Below, one piece after another: positions 1 to 8,245 of a DNA stretch of 64,000 nt. The notes under the pieces are model-generated. The model searched no databases and had not been told where the DNA came from. It saw only the letters and a program-made list of their open reading frames with translations. The first letter of the stretch is position 1, and the number at the start of each line of letters is the position of its first letter. A program made the position numbers and the translations under genes. The DNA is from JANQMX01 sp965247175. Lineage in GTDB: Bacteria > Pseudomonadota > Alphaproteobacteria > Kiloniellales > DSM-21159. The stretch is taken from assembly GCA_965247175.1 (NCBI GenBank), contig OZ252006.1:1860001-1924000 (forward strand), written 5' to 3'.

Positions 1-706
1 GATTGGGCAGAAGGTTATCGATCAGATCGTTGCCGGCAGCCTCAGCGTCGCCAACTTCCTCTCGCTGCTCTTCATTACGCCGGTTGTCGCCTTCTATCTG
101 CTGCGCGACTGGGACCGGCTGACCGCGAAGATCGATTCCTGGCTGCCGCGGCGCCATGCACCGACGATCCGTGAGCTGGCGCGCGAAACGGATGACATCC
201 TCTCCGGCTACGTCCGTGGGGTGGGAACCGTCTGTCTGACGCTCGGCGCCTACTACTCGATCGGCCTCATCATCATAGGGCTCGACTTCGCCCTCATCGT
301 CGGGCTGATCGCAGGCCTGCTGTCCTTCATTCCCTACGTCGGCGCCATCGGCGGCCTTATACTGTCCGTCGGCCTAGCGCTTTTCCAGTTCGACAGCATC
401 TGGCTGGTGGTGGCCACCGCCGCTTTGTTCCTCAGTGGGCAGGCGCTCGAAGGCAATGTCCTGACCCCGAAGCTCGTCGGCGAGAAGGTGAACCTGCACC
501 CGGCCGTCGTCATTTTCGCCCTTCTGGCCGGGGGGTCCCTCTTCGGCTTCACCGGATTGCTGCTGTCCATGCCGGTTGCCGCGGTCATCGGCGTGCTGCT
601 GCGCTTCGCCATTGGCCAGTATCTCAAGAGTCCCCTCTACGGCGCCAAGTGCGCCCCGCTGCCGCCCGCGGTGGCCCCGCGCGATGACGACGCAACTCAC
701 TCTTGA
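1..706 (+). CDS. AI-2E family transporter (PerM-like permease), 3' part only
   Basis: The reading frame is open from base 2 and ends at a TGA at 704-706, so the N-terminal part lies outside the window. The visible 234 or so residues hold several hydrophobic segments and the glycine-rich stretch FIPYVGAIGG, typical of the AI-2E/UPF0118 exporter family (about 350 residues in full). Members are inner-membrane proteins; some export autoinducer-2 or act as ion exchangers, but the substrate cannot be told from sequence. The last 23 bases overlap the start of hdaA, so the two genes are probably translationally coupled. This pairing is common in alphaproteobacteria. Confidence 0.88.
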   Translation, partial: IGQKVIDQIVAGSLSVANFLSLLFITPVVAFYLLRDWDRLTAKIDSWLPRRHAPTIRELARETDDILSGYVRGVGTVCLTLGAYYSIGLIIIGLDFALIVGLIAGLLSFIPYVGAIGGLILSVGLALFQFDSIWLVVATAALFLSGQALEGNVLTPKLVGEKVNLHPAVVIFALLAGGSLFGFTGLLLSMPVAAVIGVLLRFAIGQYLKSPLYGAKCAPLPPAVAPRDDDATHS

Positions 707-1370
707 CCTGCCTGCGCGGCCTGCGCTGGGACGAGCAGACTTCCTGGTCAGCCCTAGCAACCGCGATGCCGTCGCCTGGATCGATGCCTGGCCGGACTGG
801 ACTGGCCGTTGCCTGGCGCTCGCCGGACCGCCGAGCAGCGGCAAGAGCCATCTGGCGGCGGTTTGGCAGGCTCGCAGCGCCGCAAAGTCTCTGCCCGTCG
901 CGGCCTTGCAGGGCACGGAGCTGCCGAAGGAGTTTGATGGCGCAAGCCCGCTCCTGATCGAGGACATCGATCGCGTCATGGCCGGGCAGGACGCGGATGG
1001 CGGGCGTGAAGAGGCTCTGCTGCATCTCATCAACCTGGTCCAGCAGCAGGGCGGCGCTCTGCTGCTGACCGGTCGCCTGCCTCCAGCACGACTGGCCATC
1101 ACCCTTCCGGACCTCAGCTCTCGCCTGCGCGCTCTGCAGGTCGCGCAGCTCGGCGAGCCGGACGACGAGCTGCTTGCCGCTCTGTTGGCCAAGCACTTCG
1201 CCGACCGGCAAGTGCAGGTCCCCCAACAGGTGATCGCCTACCTTCTGCGCCGCATCGAACGCAGCGCCGCTGCCGCCGAGGCTGTTGCAGAGCAACTCGA
1301 CCGCGAAGCGCTGGCCCAGCAGCGGCCAATTACTTTGCCGCTGGTGCGCAGCTTGCTCGACGAGCTCTGA
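684..1370 (+). CDS. hdaA: HdaA, DnaA regulatory inactivator homologue
   Basis: A 228-residue DnaA-like AAA+ protein without the DnaA DNA-binding domain, as in Hda/HdaA. It is expected to bind the beta sliding clamp and stimulate ATP hydrolysis by DnaA after initiation. The N-terminus carries the clamp-binding peptide QLTLDLP (residues 4-10). A Walker A motif, GPPSSGKS, lies at residues 48-55 and a Walker B-like LLIEDID at 90-96. The ATG at 684 is chosen because it places the clamp peptide at the extreme N-terminus as in the family; the frame is open further upstream, but that part is out of frame with the permease. Followed by an unrelated SDR gene after 44 bases. Confidence 0.9.
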   Translation: MTTQLTLDLPARPALGRADFLVSPSNRDAVAWIDAWPDWTGRCLALAGPPSSGKSHLAAVWQARSAAKSLPVAALQGTELPKEFDGASPLLIEDIDRVMAGQDADGGREEALLHLINLVQQQGGALLLTGRLPPARLAITLPDLSSRLRALQVAQLGEPDDELLAALLAKHFADRQVQVPQQVIAYLLRRIERSAAAAEAVAEQLDREALAQQRPITLPLVRSLLDEL

Positions 1371-1414
1371 CCGGCCACATCTTCGATAACGACAAAGCCC
1401 AAGGGGAGGACGAC

Positions 1415-2194
1415 ATGGACTTAGGGATCGCCGGACGCAAGGCGCTGGTGTGTGCCGCCAGCAAAGGACTGGGGCGGGCCTGCGCGGCACAGCTGGCCTC
1501 TGAGGGCGTGGAACTCGTCATCGTCGCGCGCACCGAAGGCCCGTTGATGGAAACGGCCGAGGCGCTGCGCAACGAGCACGGCGTCTCCGTGACGCCTATC
1601 GCCGCCGACATCACGACCGTGGAGGGGCGCGCCGCCGCCCTCGCCGCCTGCCCCGAGCCGGACATCCTGATCAACAACGCCGGCGGTCCGCCGCCGGGCG
1701 ACTTCCGAGACTGGGGCCGCGACCACTGGATCAGCGCCTTGGATGCCAACATGCTCACCCCCATCGCGCTCATTCAGGCGACCGTCGACGGCATGATCGC
1801 CCGGCGCTTCGGGCGCATCGTCAACATCACCTCTTCCGCGGTGAAGGCCCCGATCGACATCTTGGGCCTGTCCAACGGCGCCCGCGCCGGCCTCACCGGC
1901 TTTGTCGCCGGCGTGGCGCGCAAGACCGTGCAGCACAACGTGACGATCAACAATTTGCTGCCGGGCCCCTTCGAGACGGACCGGCTGCGCGGCAACATGC
2001 AGACCATCGCCGAGAAAAGCGGCCGCCCCATGGAAGACGTCTGGAATGCCCGCATGGCGGAGAATCCAGCCGGGCGCTTCGGCCATCCGGCCGAGTTCGG
2101 CGCCGCTTGCGCCTTCCTCTGCAGCGCCCAGGCCGGCTACATTACCGGCCAGAACCTCCTGCTTGACGGTGGCGCCTTTCCCGGCACGCTTTGA
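1415..2194 (+). CDS. Atypical SDR-family protein (FabG-like, catalytic Tyr and Lys not conserved)
   Basis: A 259-residue Rossmann-fold short-chain dehydrogenase/reductase homologue with a strong ribosome binding site (AAGGGGAGGA) just before the ATG. The cofactor loop reads AASKGLG instead of TGxxxGIG, and NNAGG is present. The serine of the active site is there (ITSS), but the YxxxK motif is replaced by a stretch reading SNGAR at the expected spacing. This fits the known FabG-like SDR subgroup that lacks a perfect cofactor motif and catalytic tetrad. Oxidoreductase activity is therefore doubtful; a binding or non-canonical role is possible. The C-terminus (YITGQNLLLDGG) is normal for the fold. 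Confidence 0.82.
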   Translation: MDLGIAGRKALVCAASKGLGRACAAQLASEGVELVIVARTEGPLMETAEALRNEHGVSVTPIAADITTVEGRAAALAACPEPDILINNAGGPPPGDFRDWGRDHWISALDANMLTPIALIQATVDGMIARRFGRIVNITSSAVKAPIDILGLSNGARAGLTGFVAGVARKTVQHNVTINNLLPGPFETDRLRGNMQTIAEKSGRPMEDVWNARMAENPAGRFGHPAEFGAACAFLCSAQAGYITGQNLLLDGGAFPGTL

Positions 2195-2210
2195 GTGCGC
2201 GAAGGAAAAA

Positions 2211-2249
2211 TATTATAGTTTTATGAATTGTCATGTGGATGACACATGA
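2211..2249. promoter_or_regulatory. AT-rich candidate control region with nested inverted repeats upstream of the CYTH-CHAD gene
   Basis: The gap between the SDR stop and the CYTH-CHAD start is much richer in A+T than its surroundings. It holds TATTAT at 2211-2216, a possible -10 element, with TTGAGT at 2191-2196 as a weak, too closely spaced -35. Two perfect overlapping inverted repeats follow: TGTCAT-GTGG-ATGACA (2229-2244) and TCATGTG-GATGA-CACATGA (2231-2249). These could be an operator. The binding protein is unknown. Confidence 0.4.
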
Positions 2250-2292
2250 TCACTCCTACATCTGAGTGGGCGCTGAGGAGGTCCTATCAACT

Positions 2293-3861
2293 TTGGCCGA
2301 AGAGATAGAATTGAAGCTGCTCGCCACGCCGGCGGCGCTGGAGCGCATTGCGCGCCATCCCGTGATCCGCAGCCTGAAGATCGGCAGGGGGCGGTCGCAG
2401 CATCTCAATGGAACCTACTTCGATACGCCGGAGCTTGCCTTGCGGGGCAAGCGCATGGCGCTGCGCGTGCGCCAGGAAGGCAGCGTCAAGGTACAGACCT
2501 TGAAGGTGCCCGCCGGCCGCGCCGGCGAGGCCGCTCACCACTACATTGAGCACAGCTGCGTCGTCTCTGAGAGCAAGCCCGACCTCGCACGCCTGGAAGA
2601 CGAGGCCCTGATACAGTCCTTCGCTGAGCAGGACATGCAGGGCCGGCTGGCACCCGTCTTCAGCACTGACGTGGCGCGGCGGACCTACCGGGTCGAGATG
2701 ATCGACAGCGAGGTAGAGCTGGCGCTTGATCGGGGCAAGATCACTGGCAATGGACAGGCCGTCGAGATCAGCGAGGCCGAGCTCGAGCTGGTCAGCGGCA
2801 AGCCGGCCCGGCTCTACGAGCTGGCGTTGCAGCTTGTCGAGTCCGTGCCCTTCACGCTGGGTCTGGAGACCAAGGCAAAACGCGGCTTCAAGCTGCTGAA
2901 GGCAGATGCGCCCGAAGTCGTCCATGCGGCCCCCGTCGACCTAACGGCGGAGATGACGGCGGAAACGGCCTTCGATCTGATGGTCCGGGCCTGCTTCGAC
3001 CAAATGCGCGGCAACGAAGCCGTGGTTTTGGGGCGTAGCGAGCCGGAGGGCGTTCACCAGCTGCGCGTCGGCGTGCGCCGCCTGCGGGCTATCCTCTCCC
3101 TCTACAAACCCTGGCTGTCCGCACCGGTTGCCGCGCGGCTCGGCGAGGAGCTTCGCTGGCTGCAACAGGCCCTGGGCGCGGCCCGCGATCACGACGTCTT
3201 CCTACTGGAGACGTTGGATCCGCTCGACAAGGGATTGGAGAAGCGGGAGTCGGCGCTGCTGCTGCTGCGGGAGCGGCTGGAGCAGCAGCGCGAAGCGGCC
3301 TATGACGAGGCTGCCGAGAGCATCACCTCGAAGCGTTACACCCGTCTGCTGTTGTACCTAGGCCTCTGGTCCGAGGAGCAAGCTTGGCTGCGCTCGCCGG
3401 AGCCTGGCGAGGACCGGCACCCTAGGGATATCAGCATCAAGGACTTTGCCGCCGCTGCGTTGGAAAAGAGGGCCCGCAAGCTGCTCAAGCTCGGCCGGCG
3501 TCACAAGAAGCTGGCATTGGAGGAGCTTCACGAGGTCCGCATCGCCGCCAAGAAGCTGCGCTACCCGGTCGATTTCTTTCGCTGTCTGTTTCCGGCAAAA
3601 ACAATGAAACCCTACCGCCAGGGACTACTGGCCCTGCAAGACAGCCTAGGCCACCTGAACGACAGCGTCGTCGGCCGCAACCTGGTGCAGTCAGCCTTCG
3701 CCGACGGCCCGGATGTGACCCCGCAGGAGCGGGTGCTGCAGGCCAAGGCGCAAGGCCTGGTGACCGGATGGCAGGCAGCGACCGCTCAAGCGGGCCTGTC
3801 CCACTTCGCCGAGTCCTGGAAGGCGCACAAGCAGGCCAAACCGTTCTGGCCGGAGAAGTAG
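2293..3861 (+). CDS. CYTH and CHAD domain-containing protein (polyphosphate-associated)
   Basis: A fusion of an N-terminal CYTH domain (triphosphate tunnel fold, signature EIELKLL near the start, about residues 1-200) and a C-terminal CHAD domain (about 215-510). The CHAD part has its conserved histidine helices, VHQLRVGVRRLRA and LHEVRIAAKKLRY. CYTH enzymes of this ygiF-like class hydrolyse inorganic triphosphate; CHAD domains bind polyphosphate. The TTG at 2293 is preferred: GAGGAGG lies 11 bases upstream and translation then begins right at the CYTH signature, giving 522 residues. A GTG at 2266 is an alternative. The context with ppk1 and ppx supports a role at polyphosphate granules or in short-chain phosphate breakdown. 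Confidence 0.92.
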   Translation: MAEEIELKLLATPAALERIARHPVIRSLKIGRGRSQHLNGTYFDTPELALRGKRMALRVRQEGSVKVQTLKVPAGRAGEAAHHYIEHSCVVSESKPDLARLEDEALIQSFAEQDMQGRLAPVFSTDVARRTYRVEMIDSEVELALDRGKITGNGQAVEISEAELELVSGKPARLYELALQLVESVPFTLGLETKAKRGFKLLKADAPEVVHAAPVDLTAEMTAETAFDLMVRACFDQMRGNEAVVLGRSEPEGVHQLRVGVRRLRAILSLYKPWLSAPVAARLGEELRWLQQALGAARDHDVFLLETLDPLDKGLEKRESALLLLRERLEQQREAAYDEAAESITSKRYTRLLLYLGLWSEEQAWLRSPEPGEDRHPRDISIKDFAAAALEKRARKLLKLGRRHKKLALEELHEVRIAAKKLRYPVDFFRCLFPAKTMKPYRQGLLALQDSLGHLNDSVVGRNLVQSAFADGPDVTPQERVLQAKAQGLVTGWQAATAQAGLSHFAESWKAHKQAKPFWPEK

Positions 3862-3867
3862 CAGACC

Positions 3868-4401
3868 CTAGTCCAAGGAACGTGGTGTCAGGAAGCGCAC
3901 CAGCTTGGCTTTGCCGAGGGCGAGCTTCGACCACTCGGCGATGTCGAGCTCGAAGCAAGCCAGCGCGGCAGTTGGAAACTTCTCCCGCAGTGTTTGCAAC
4001 AGCAGCGGGTCCGACTCCGGACCGGCCAGCTGATCGGCGAGATGCTCCATTCCAGGGTTGTGGCCGATCAGCAGCAGCGATGCGAAGTTGCTTTCGGCGC
4101 GCTGGGCGATGTCCAGCAGCTTGGCCGGCGAGGCGAGATAGAGGCTGCGGGAGAAGCGAACCTCTTGCGGGCCCGGGTGATCTTTATCGTAGAGCAGCGG
4201 GGCGACCAAATCCCACGTCTGCCGCGTACGCACAGCAGATGAGCAAACCACCAGCTCCGGCGTCAGGCCGATTTCTCGCATCTCCGCCGCTATCCGCGGT
4301 GCCGCCTTGCGGCCGCGCTTGTTGAGCGGACGGTCAAAGTCGCGCAGACTCGGGTCGCTCCAGTCGGATTTGGCATGACGTAGGAGATGCAGGCTGCGCA
4401 T
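3868..4401 (-). CDS. SixA-like histidine phosphatase family protein
   Basis: A 177-residue branch-2-like histidine phosphatase with the catalytic LLRHAKSDW near the N-terminus, followed by DFDRPLNKRG, and a second histidine in LLIGHNPGM. SixA of E. coli removes phosphate from histidines of phosphotransfer proteins; the substrate here is not known. The ATG at 4401 starts the protein directly before the RHA motif as in relatives; a GTG at 4428 is possible. It converges on the CYTH-CHAD gene with only 6 bases between stops and diverges from ppk1. Its place inside a polyphosphate gene cluster suggests a linked job, which is inference. Confidence 0.88.
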   Translation of the reverse strand: MRSLHLLRHAKSDWSDPSLRDFDRPLNKRGRKAAPRIAAEMREIGLTPELVVCSSAVRTRQTWDLVAPLLYDKDHPGPQEVRFSRSLYLASPAKLLDIAQRAESNFASLLLIGHNPGMEHLADQLAGPESDPLLLQTLREKFPTAALACFELDIAEWSKLALGKAKLVRFLTPRSLD

Positions 4402-4431
4402 TCGCTGGTCAGGCTCGCTGTTACCCACTTG

Positions 4432-4455
4432 TCATAGCCCCTTGATAGGCTATGA
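4432..4455. promoter_or_regulatory. Perfect inverted repeat (8-8-8) between the SixA-like gene and ppk1
   Basis: TCATAGCC at 4432-4439 is mirrored exactly by GGCTATGA at 4448-4455, with an 8-base spacer. It lies in the short divergent gap, about 30 bases before either gene. The half-site centres are 16 bases apart, which fits binding of a dimeric regulator to one DNA face poorly or well depending on protein geometry. It may control both genes. Confidence 0.5.
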
Positions 4456-4482
4456 ACAGGCTTTAACGAAAGGAATTACGGC

Positions 4483-6672
4483 GTGGTTGAATTGGAACCG
4501 CTGAACCAGCTCGACGAACTCCAAGCCCCGCCACACGGCGAGTTGACGACGCCGTCACGGATAGACCTGGACTCGCCGGAGCGGTTCATCAATCGCGAGC
4601 TATCGTGGCTGGCGTTTAACGAGCGCGTTATGGAAGAGGCGCTCAACGTCCATCATCCGCTGCTGGAACGCGTACGCTTCCTGTCCATCTCGGCTAGCAA
4701 CCTAGACGAATTCTATATGGTTCGCGCCGCCGGCCTCATGGGCCAGGTTCGCGCCGGCATCCTGACTCCCAGCCAAGAGGGCATGACCCCGGCGGAACAG
4801 CTCCGCGCTATCCATCAGCGGGCGCGGTCCCTCATGGACCAGCAGCAGCGCTGCTGGCGCCAGCTGCGGGACGAGCTGCGCAACGCCAACATCCACGTGC
4901 TCGACCGCGCTGAACTGACAAGCGGCGACCGCACTTGGCTGGACAATTACTTCAGCGAACAGGTCTTTCCGATTCTGACGCCAATCGCCATCGATCCGGC
5001 GCACCCCTTCCCCTTCATGCCGAACTTTGGCTTCGCCGTGGTGCTGGAGCTGTTCCGGCCGGACGAGCGGGAATTGGTCAATGGCCTCATCCCCATCCCC
5101 TCTCAGGTCCGCCGCTTCGTGCGCCTGCCGGGACCGATGGCGCGCTACGTTCGCATCGAGCAGATCATTCAACTGTTCATCGACCGGCTCTTTCCTGGCA
5201 TGCAGGTGAACGAAGTCGGCGTCTTCCGCGTCATTCGCGACAGCGAGATGGAGATCGAGGAGGAGGCAGAAGACCTGGTGCGGGTCTTCGAAAGCGCCCT
5301 CAAGCGGCGGCGGCGCGGCAACATTATCCGGCTGACCATGAACCACGACATGCCGGAGCATCTGCGCGGCTTCGTGATCGACGAACTTGACGTCTCGAAG
5401 GACGATGTCTTTCCGATGCAGGGCCTGCTCGGTCTCGTCGACACGAAGGAATTGATCGACGGCGAACGCAGCGACCTGCTGTTTCCACCCTACAGCGTGC
5501 GCTTTCCCGAGCGTATCCGCGACTACGAAGGCGACTGCTTCAAGGCCATCCTGGCCAAGGACATCATCGTCCACCACCCCTATGAGAGCTTCGATGTTGT
5601 CGTCCAGTTCCTGCGCCAGGCGGCAGCCGACCCGGCGGTCGTGGCGATCAAGCAGACGCTCTATCGAACCTCAGAAGATTCGCCGATCATCAAGGCGCTG
5701 ACCGAAGCGGCTGAGGCGGGCAAATCTGTCACGGCGCTGGTCGAGCTCAAGGCTCGCTTCGACGAGGAGCAGAACATCCGCTGGGCCCGCAATCTGGAGC
5801 GTGCCGGGGTCCAGGTGGTCTACGGCTTCATCCGGCTGAAGACACACGCCAAGGTGTCTCTGGTGGTGCGGCGCGAAGGCGGAGAGCTGCGCTCTTACGT
5901 TCACTACGGCACCGGCAACTATCACCCGATCACCGCCAAGATCTATACCGACCTCAGCTACTTCACGACTGATCCCGCGCTGTGCCGCGATGCGGCGCGC
6001 CTCTTCAATTACATGACCGGCTATGCCAAGCCGGCGGCGCTTGAGAAGGTGGCGGCCTCCCCTGTCGGCATCCGTTCCCATCTCCTGAGCCTGATCGAAG
6101 AGGAGATCCAGCACGCCCGGGCCGGCCGGCCAGCGGCCATCTGGGCGAAGATGAACTCGCTGGTCGACGGCGACCTGATCGATGCGCTTTACCGCGCCTC
6201 GCAGGCTGGCGTGCAGATCGACCTGGTAATTCGCGGCATCTGTTGCCTGCGCGCCGATGTGAAGGGGCTGAGCGAGAACATTCGCGTCAAGTCCATCGTC
6301 GGGCGTTTCCTCGAGCACAGCCGCATCGTCTGCTTCGGCGCGGGTCACGGCTTGCCGAGCAAGGAGGCTAAGGTCTTCATCTCCTCGGCCGACTGGATGC
6401 CGCGCAATCTGGACCGCCGGGTGGAGACCCTGGTGCCGATCGAGAACGAGACGGTGCACGCCCAGGTCCTCGACCAGGTGATGACGGCAAACCTGAAGGA
6501 CGAAGCGCAGAGCTGGGTCATGCAGCCGGACGGGGAGTTCAAGCGCATCAAGGCAGGACCGGACGCCTTCAACGCGCAGTCCTTCTTCATGACCAACCCC
6601 AGCCTGTCCGGCCGTGGCAGCGCCCTGGAGCAGCAACGACGCATCCTCTCCGTCACCGCCGAAGACGAGTAG
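4483..6672 (+). CDS. ppk1: Polyphosphate kinase 1
   Basis: Makes polyphosphate from ATP and can run in reverse. The 729-residue length and all four domains fit Ppk1. The N-terminal domain begins at FINRELSWLAFNERV. The region holding the autophosphorylated histidine reads VHYGTGNYHPIT, and a second phospholipase D-like half follows with HSRIVCFG. The GTG start at 4483 has AAAGGA 9 to 14 bases upstream. The ppx gene follows after 24 bases, so the synthesising and degrading enzymes are likely made from one transcript. Confidence 0.97.
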   Translation: MVELEPLNQLDELQAPPHGELTTPSRIDLDSPERFINRELSWLAFNERVMEEALNVHHPLLERVRFLSISASNLDEFYMVRAAGLMGQVRAGILTPSQEGMTPAEQLRAIHQRARSLMDQQQRCWRQLRDELRNANIHVLDRAELTSGDRTWLDNYFSEQVFPILTPIAIDPAHPFPFMPNFGFAVVLELFRPDERELVNGLIPIPSQVRRFVRLPGPMARYVRIEQIIQLFIDRLFPGMQVNEVGVFRVIRDSEMEIEEEAEDLVRVFESALKRRRRGNIIRLTMNHDMPEHLRGFVIDELDVSKDDVFPMQGLLGLVDTKELIDGERSDLLFPPYSVRFPERIRDYEGDCFKAILAKDIIVHHPYESFDVVVQFLRQAAADPAVVAIKQTLYRTSEDSPIIKALTEAAEAGKSVTALVELKARFDEEQNIRWARNLERAGVQVVYGFIRLKTHAKVSLVVRREGGELRSYVHYGTGNYHPITAKIYTDLSYFTTDPALCRDAARLFNYMTGYAKPAALEKVAASPVGIRSHLLSLIEEEIQHARAGRPAAIWAKMNSLVDGDLIDALYRASQAGVQIDLVIRGICCLRADVKGLSENIRVKSIVGRFLEHSRIVCFGAGHGLPSKEAKVFISSADWMPRNLDRRVETLVPIENETVHAQVLDQVMTANLKDEAQSWVMQPDGEFKRIKAGPDAFNAQSFFMTNPSLSGRGSALEQQRRILSVTAEDE

Positions 6673-6696
6673 GGACCAACGGGGGCCGACTATGCC

Positions 6697-8229
6697 ATGA
6701 CCTTGGCCTTGGATAAGGCCCGCAAGTCTCGGTCACGAAAGGACAAGCCTTCCAAAGACACGGCACAGCGGCCGTGGCGCGCCGTGGTCGATATCGGCTC
6801 CAATTCGGTGCGGCTGGTGGTCTTCGACGTCTCACAGCGTATTCCTCAGCCGGTGTTCAACGAAAAGGTGCTTTGCGGCCTTGGCCGTGGCGTCGGGCGG
6901 GACGGGCAGCTCGACGACGAGTCCATGGAGGCGACGCTTGCCACCCTGACCCGCTTCAAGGGGCTGGCGCATTCGATGGACGTGACCGAGCTGGACCTCT
7001 TGGCCACCGCAGCAGTCCGGGATGCCGCGAACGGCGAGGACTTCGTCGATCGGGTCAAGGAGCATTGCGGGCTCGACGTCCAGGTGTTGAGCGGCCGGGA
7101 AGAAGCGCGGCTCTCGGCACAGGGCGTGCTCGCAGGCTTCCCTTTCGCCGAAGGTCTGATGGGCGATCTCGGGGGCGGCAGCCTTGAGCTGGTGGTGCTG
7201 GAGGATGGCCAGGCCGTCGATGGCATCACCCTGCCCTTCGGGCCCCTACGGCTGATCGGCGGCAGCAAGTCGCCAAACGAAGTCAGGGACGATGTCGCGG
7301 AAGCGCTTGGCCGGCACAAGCGGATCGCCTCGCTGACCGACCAGCCCTTTTATTGCGTTGGCGGCGGCTGGCGGGCGCTGGCTCGCATCGGCATGGAACA
7401 GTCGCGCTATCCGCTGCACATGATCCACGGCTTCCGTCTCGGTCGGGATGAGGCACTGGAACTGGCCACGCTGGTGCGGGTGATGAGCAAGCGCTCCCTG
7501 GCGCGGCTCAATTCGGTTTCGAAGCGGCGGCTGGAAACCCTGCCCTATGCGGCCCTGGTCTTCGAATGCGTGCTGGAGGCGCTCAGCACCCCGGATATCG
7601 TGTTTTCTGCCTTGGGCCTGCGCGAGGGCTACGTCTTCGACCGCATGCCCGAGCGGCTGCAGCGCATCGACCCCTTGATCGACGCGACCGAGAACTGGGC
7701 GGCGCGCGACGCCCGCTTCCCGCACTTGGCACCCGCCATCGCTCAATGGCTCGCGCCGCTCTTTCCCACTGCAAGCGACGCCGAGCTGCGCGTTATAAGC
7801 GCTGTCGTTCAGCTCTCGGACACAGGCTGGCGGGAACATCCGGACTATCGCGCCGAGCAAATGTTCCTTCGGGTTCTTCGCTCGGCCGCCCTAAGCATCG
7901 CACACGATGAGCGCAGCTTCCTGGCGCTCGCCGTCTTTCTTCGCTACGGAGGCGATCTGGAGGCAGAGCTGGTCCAGCCCTTCCGCGCACTGCTCGATCA
8001 GCGCCAGGAGAAGCAGGCGATCGTGCTGGGCTCGGCCTTGCGCTTGGCCTATGCGCTCTCCGGCGGCTCGCTCGATATGCTGCAGCGCAGCCGCTTGAGC
8101 CTGCTCGACGACGAGGTGACCCTGACCCTGCCCGACGGCGCCACCGTCCCGGCTGGCACCGTCCTGGAACGACGCTTGGACAACCTCTCCCGCGCTCTCG
8201 GCAACAACAAGGCCCGCTTGGTACGCTGA
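6697..8229 (+). CDS. ppx: Exopolyphosphatase, Ppx/GppA family
   Basis: Removes terminal phosphates from polyphosphate, and members of the family may also hydrolyse pppGpp. The 510-residue protein has the actin-like ATPase fold motifs DIGSNSVRLVVFD near the N-terminus and GDLGGGSLELV further on, followed by an HD-like helical C-terminal domain. The N-terminus has an extra basic, serine- and lysine-rich stretch of about 25 residues. Directly downstream of ppk1 and probably co-transcribed with it. Its stop lies 16 bases from the stop of the convergent M23 gene, with no hairpin visible between them. Confidence 0.95.
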   Translation: MTLALDKARKSRSRKDKPSKDTAQRPWRAVVDIGSNSVRLVVFDVSQRIPQPVFNEKVLCGLGRGVGRDGQLDDESMEATLATLTRFKGLAHSMDVTELDLLATAAVRDAANGEDFVDRVKEHCGLDVQVLSGREEARLSAQGVLAGFPFAEGLMGDLGGGSLELVVLEDGQAVDGITLPFGPLRLIGGSKSPNEVRDDVAEALGRHKRIASLTDQPFYCVGGGWRALARIGMEQSRYPLHMIHGFRLGRDEALELATLVRVMSKRSLARLNSVSKRRLETLPYAALVFECVLEALSTPDIVFSALGLREGYVFDRMPERLQRIDPLIDATENWAARDARFPHLAPAIAQWLAPLFPTASDAELRVISAVVQLSDTGWREHPDYRAEQMFLRVLRSAALSIAHDERSFLALAVFLRYGGDLEAELVQPFRALLDQRQEKQAIVLGSALRLAYALSGGSLDMLQRSRLSLLDDEVTLTLPDGATVPAGTVLERRLDNLSRALGNNKARLVR

Positions 8230-8245
8230 AGGGCCAGTAGACGGG

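Noticed and set aside
2229..2249. Pho box before the CYTH-CHAD gene
   Set aside because: TGTCA copies are inverted and spaced wrongly for PhoB direct repeats; kept only as an unassigned inverted repeat.
4442..4469. ppk1 promoter TTGATA-N16-TAACGA
   Set aside because: It would leave only about seven bases before the GTG and no room for the visible ribosome site.
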